From: JAFDVL01 sp963794955 | GTDB lineage: Bacteria > Acidobacteriota > Blastocatellia > RBC074 | Length of the DNA: 64,000 nt | NCBI GenBank assembly: GCA_963794955.1 | Contig: CAWCGF010000032.1 | Span: 70,309 to 134,308 of the forward strand | Direction: 5' to 3' | In this document: one piece after another, positions 61,935-64,000 of the stretch | Numbering within the stretch: position 1 is the first letter of the stretch | How the letters are laid out: each line of letters starts with the position of its first letter | Made by a program: the position numbers and the translations under genes | The notes under the pieces: model-generated | Seen by the model: the letters and a program-made list of their open reading frames with translations, nothing else | What the model was told of the DNA's origin: nothing | Databases searched by the model: none

Positions 61935-62073
61935 TTTGTATCCTTCCTTTGGGTTGATTTTCGCCATTAGCCAGCGCCTTGGCGATTGCTTTTGTTATCT
62001 TTCATACTAACTCAAACATCTCATCCATTCTCACTTCCACACCAGACAAATTAAGATTGAAATCCGTAATGCC

Positions 62074-63378
62074 TTAGAGGGCATTCAGGAAGGCCACCAG
62101 GTCGGTTCGTTCAGCATCTGTGAAAAAGAAGCCCAGGTGAACCTCGTAGTGGCGCACCACGTCTTCGAGCGTCGCGGCGCTTCCGTTGTGAAAGTACGGC
62201 GCACGTGCGGCCAGCGCGCGCAGCGACGGCGTCTTGAAGCGGCCCAAATCCTTCCACAGCCCGGTGACATTCCCTCGACCTGCATCGGTCAACTGACGGG
62301 TCTCGCCCGTCAGCTTGTTGCGAAAACTGTACAAGGGCAAGTCTGGGGTACGCGCCTCGGCTGACGCCGTTCGGATGTCGAATAAGAGATTCTCAAAGTT
62401 GGTGCCGTTGTTCGCCGAGTTGTGGCAGGAAAGGCAACTGTGTCCACCAGCGTTGCTGTTATTGAAGAGTTCCTGGCCACGCGCGATCTGCGCCCGCTTG
62501 GGGTTCCCCTGCCCGGCCCAGGCATCGAAGAGGTCGAACCGGCCTTTCACCTTTGGCATGGCCGATAACGCCTCCGGCCCGCCCTGCGCGCCCGCAGCGT
62601 CGAGTCGTCCCGCTCCCGGCACGATGAGTTGCGCGGTTGACAGCGATTCCTCGAAAGCAACGATGTTGGCGATGACCTCAGTGGTGGCTGGCTGGCCCTG
62701 CTGACCGCCCGTTACGTTGCGGGTTGCCTGATTGACAAGCCCGGCGTGCGGATCTGTTCCTATGCTGTTACCGCCGTCCCAATTGATCGTCGCACTTCCA
62801 ACGGTGAAGTTGATCGTCGGCATGGAGCGACGCCAATGGACGAGCCGGTTGAGATTGGCATAACCGTGCGGGTCGTCTACGGCAATTAGCTCCCACTCGG
62901 AGTTGGGCCGCGGAGTGCCGCCCCGGCGGAAGACACCACGGGTCAGGAGCATGCTATAGGCGACGAGACGCGCCTCTGGCGTAGCGACGTCCATGGTTGG
63001 GTTGTTGGCGTCGAGCAGATTGAAAACCGGGTGTGTGCCGTCCGACTCGTCAAAGAGGTGTTGCAGCGTACCGGGGGTGATGCTCCAGGCCTCCTCCGGG
63101 ATATGGCAGGACGCGCAACTTCGACCATTCGTGCCCTGGGCTTGGAAGTACTCACCCGTAAGCTCAACAAAGCCTTGGGTGCTGAACGTCGCGGCTTTTC
63201 CGCCGGGGTTCCACATCGGATGGTTATTGGGGATTTGTTTCTTTGCCTTCGAATTGGTCGCGTCAACTGGCCCGACGCTTGGATCGTAGGCAATCCCCCA
63301 CGTCAAAGCGAGCAGTGCCACCACGACAGCCATCGTTCGTATCCGCTGGCCGAGACTGCGCGAATTATCTCTCTTCAT
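62074..63378 (-). CDS. Di-heme cytochrome c peroxidase-like protein
   Basis: A 434-residue exported protein with two CxxCH heme sites (SCASCHIPEEAW at about 90 and SCLSCHNSANNG at about 315). A membrane or signal segment (MAVVVALLALTWGIA) lies at the N-terminus. The C-terminal part has FKTPSLRALAARAPYFHNGS and LEDVVRHYEVHLG, typical of the MauG/CcpA-type family. It would reduce peroxide or oxidise a protein substrate in the periplasm. AGGAGGAC precedes the start at 63378. Neighbours give no partner. Confidence 0.92.
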   Translation of the reverse strand: MKRDNSRSLGQRIRTMAVVVALLALTWGIAYDPSVGPVDATNSKAKKQIPNNHPMWNPGGKAATFSTQGFVELTGEYFQAQGTNGRSCASCHIPEEAWSITPGTLQHLFDESDGTHPVFNLLDANNPTMDVATPEARLVAYSMLLTRGVFRRGGTPRPNSEWELIAVDDPHGYANLNRLVHWRRSMPTINFTVGSATINWDGGNSIGTDPHAGLVNQATRNVTGGQQGQPATTEVIANIVAFEESLSTAQLIVPGAGRLDAAGAQGGPEALSAMPKVKGRFDLFDAWAGQGNPKRAQIARGQELFNNSNAGGHSCLSCHNSANNGTNFENLLFDIRTASAEARTPDLPLYSFRNKLTGETRQLTDAGRGNVTGLWKDLGRFKTPSLRALAARAPYFHNGSAATLEDVVRHYEVHLGFFFTDAERTDLVAFLNAL

Positions 63379-63684
63379 TGTAATGTCCTCCTTTTTCCCA
63401 CAAATTGAAATGTGTCTGCGGCAGATTACCTATCTGCCGTCTACGCCCTCAGAGGGGGAGGCAATAATTGAGTGGAGGATGTCGGCGTCAGGCGAAACCC
63501 TTGCGCCCTGATCCCAGGGCTGCATGATCGGGAAAAGTGGTTGAGGAAAACTTGAGTCGGCGCAGTTGCGTAAAGATTAGAGTGTGTATCGAATGCTGAC
63601 ATCTGTGCGGGAATTCAGGCACGCCATTGAACAGAAGCCGAACCTGGCCCAAGCGCACAGCTTGAACTCTTTTTATTCGCTCTT
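63379..63684. other. 306-bp spacer without a recognised gene
   Basis: Between the di-heme protein and the SGNH hydrolase. A minus-strand frame of 66 codons has no resemblance to any family. No hairpin or promoter stood out. Confidence 0.5.
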
Positions 63685-64000
63685 TCAAATCAAGCCGGTG
63701 AATGAATTCGCCACTACCTGTTGTAATCGCTCTGCCTCAGTTTGCGGAAGTTGATCGCAGGCAATACCAGTGGGATTCTCGCCAAACAAAGCGGCAAAGA
63801 ACACACAGGCTGCCAGATAGGAACCTGCAATTGTGGGATGACTCTGGTCTTTGTCGTGCAACATGGGCTGTTTGTGTTGTTGGAGGAACTGCTGCCAGGC
63901 GATGCCGACGGGAACGACCATTGCGTCAAGTTCTGCGCCGATGGTCGTGTAGGCATTAGTGATTTTCTCTTGTGTCTCTGGCGCGTTTTGCCTGGCCCAC
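63685..64000 (-). CDS. C-terminal part of an SGNH/GDSL-type hydrolase, cut by window edge
   Basis: About 105 codons are visible, running off the right edge. The C-terminal catalytic pair is in DKDQSHPTIAGSYLAACVFF (DxxH of SGNH hydrolases), followed by AALFGENPTGI. Upstream reads AYTTIGAELDAMVVPVGIAW. The pattern resembles DUF4886-type secreted hydrolases that cleave ester or glycan-linked acyl groups. The start and signal peptide are outside the window. Confidence 0.7.
   Translation of the reverse strand, partial: WARQNAPETQEKITNAYTTIGAELDAMVVPVGIAWQQFLQQHKQPMLHDKDQSHPTIAGSYLAACVFFAALFGENPTGIACDQLPQTEAERLQQVVANSFTGLI

Noticed and set aside
1..64000. CRISPR arrays, rRNA and tRNA genes
   Set aside because: No regularly spaced repeats or recognisable RNA gene motifs were seen by eye; a tRNAscan run would be decisive.

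Overview
The window looks like an Acidobacteriota chromosome, probably Blastocatellia-like. This is inferred from family content: PadR plus MacB/FtsX-type orphan permeases, an acidobacterial VWFA-related secreted protein, a very large TonB-type receptor with a carboxypeptidase-regulatory N-terminus, a group 3b NiFe hydrogenase and bacterial eRF1-like proteins. No rRNA, tRNA or CRISPR array was seen. Several genes carry frameshifts, so part of the apparent gene decay could be sequencing error.

Layout: 1-5.1 kb holds a PadR regulator with permeases, a 165-bp inverted-repeat element and an OmpA-like coiled-coil protein. 6.2-38.7 kb is a long stress and energy island: an NtrB/NtrC-type two-component pair, universal stress proteins (one decayed), an eRF1-like protein, phosphoketolase with an AhpD-like partner, Hsp20, CBS proteins, a CPA2 cation/proton antiporter, a P2-type cation ATPase, a Ca2+/cation antiporter, a complete group 3b hydrogenase operon with its protease, an L,D-transpeptidase, a hybrid kinase, an NfeD/slipin operon and a CorC-type transporter. 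Five sites with sigma-54 -24/-12 spacing lie upstream of genes in this island, so the sigma-54 activator at 7617 may control it as a regulon.

39.5-43.5 kb carries a TerY-type VWA / PP2C phosphatase / protein kinase triad followed by a broken membrane-anchored TPR gene. 43.7-52.2 kb holds a cysteine-rich secreted protein, the TonB-type receptor, a BNR-repeat protein, a MauE-thioredoxin fusion, a rhodanese lipoprotein, a PhoD-type phosphatase and a small CWC protein. 52.2-64 kb is more mosaic: a frameshifted M1 aminopeptidase, a TIR-domain effector that follows an antitoxin and a truncated PIN toxin, an integron attC-like site, an OsmC-family gene, a PAS-histidine kinase paired with an RsbQ-like hydrolase, a decayed IS1182-type transposase, a cupin, a di-heme peroxidase and the end of an SGNH hydrolase.

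The most striking observation is the OsmC-family gene at 56292-56768 (minus strand). An in-frame UGA stands exactly at the peroxidatic cysteine position, the reading frame continues intact to the resolving cysteine, and a GC hairpin with a UGGAG loop lies 20-36 nt after the UGA, as expected for a bacterial SECIS. This is a candidate OsmC-type selenoprotein.
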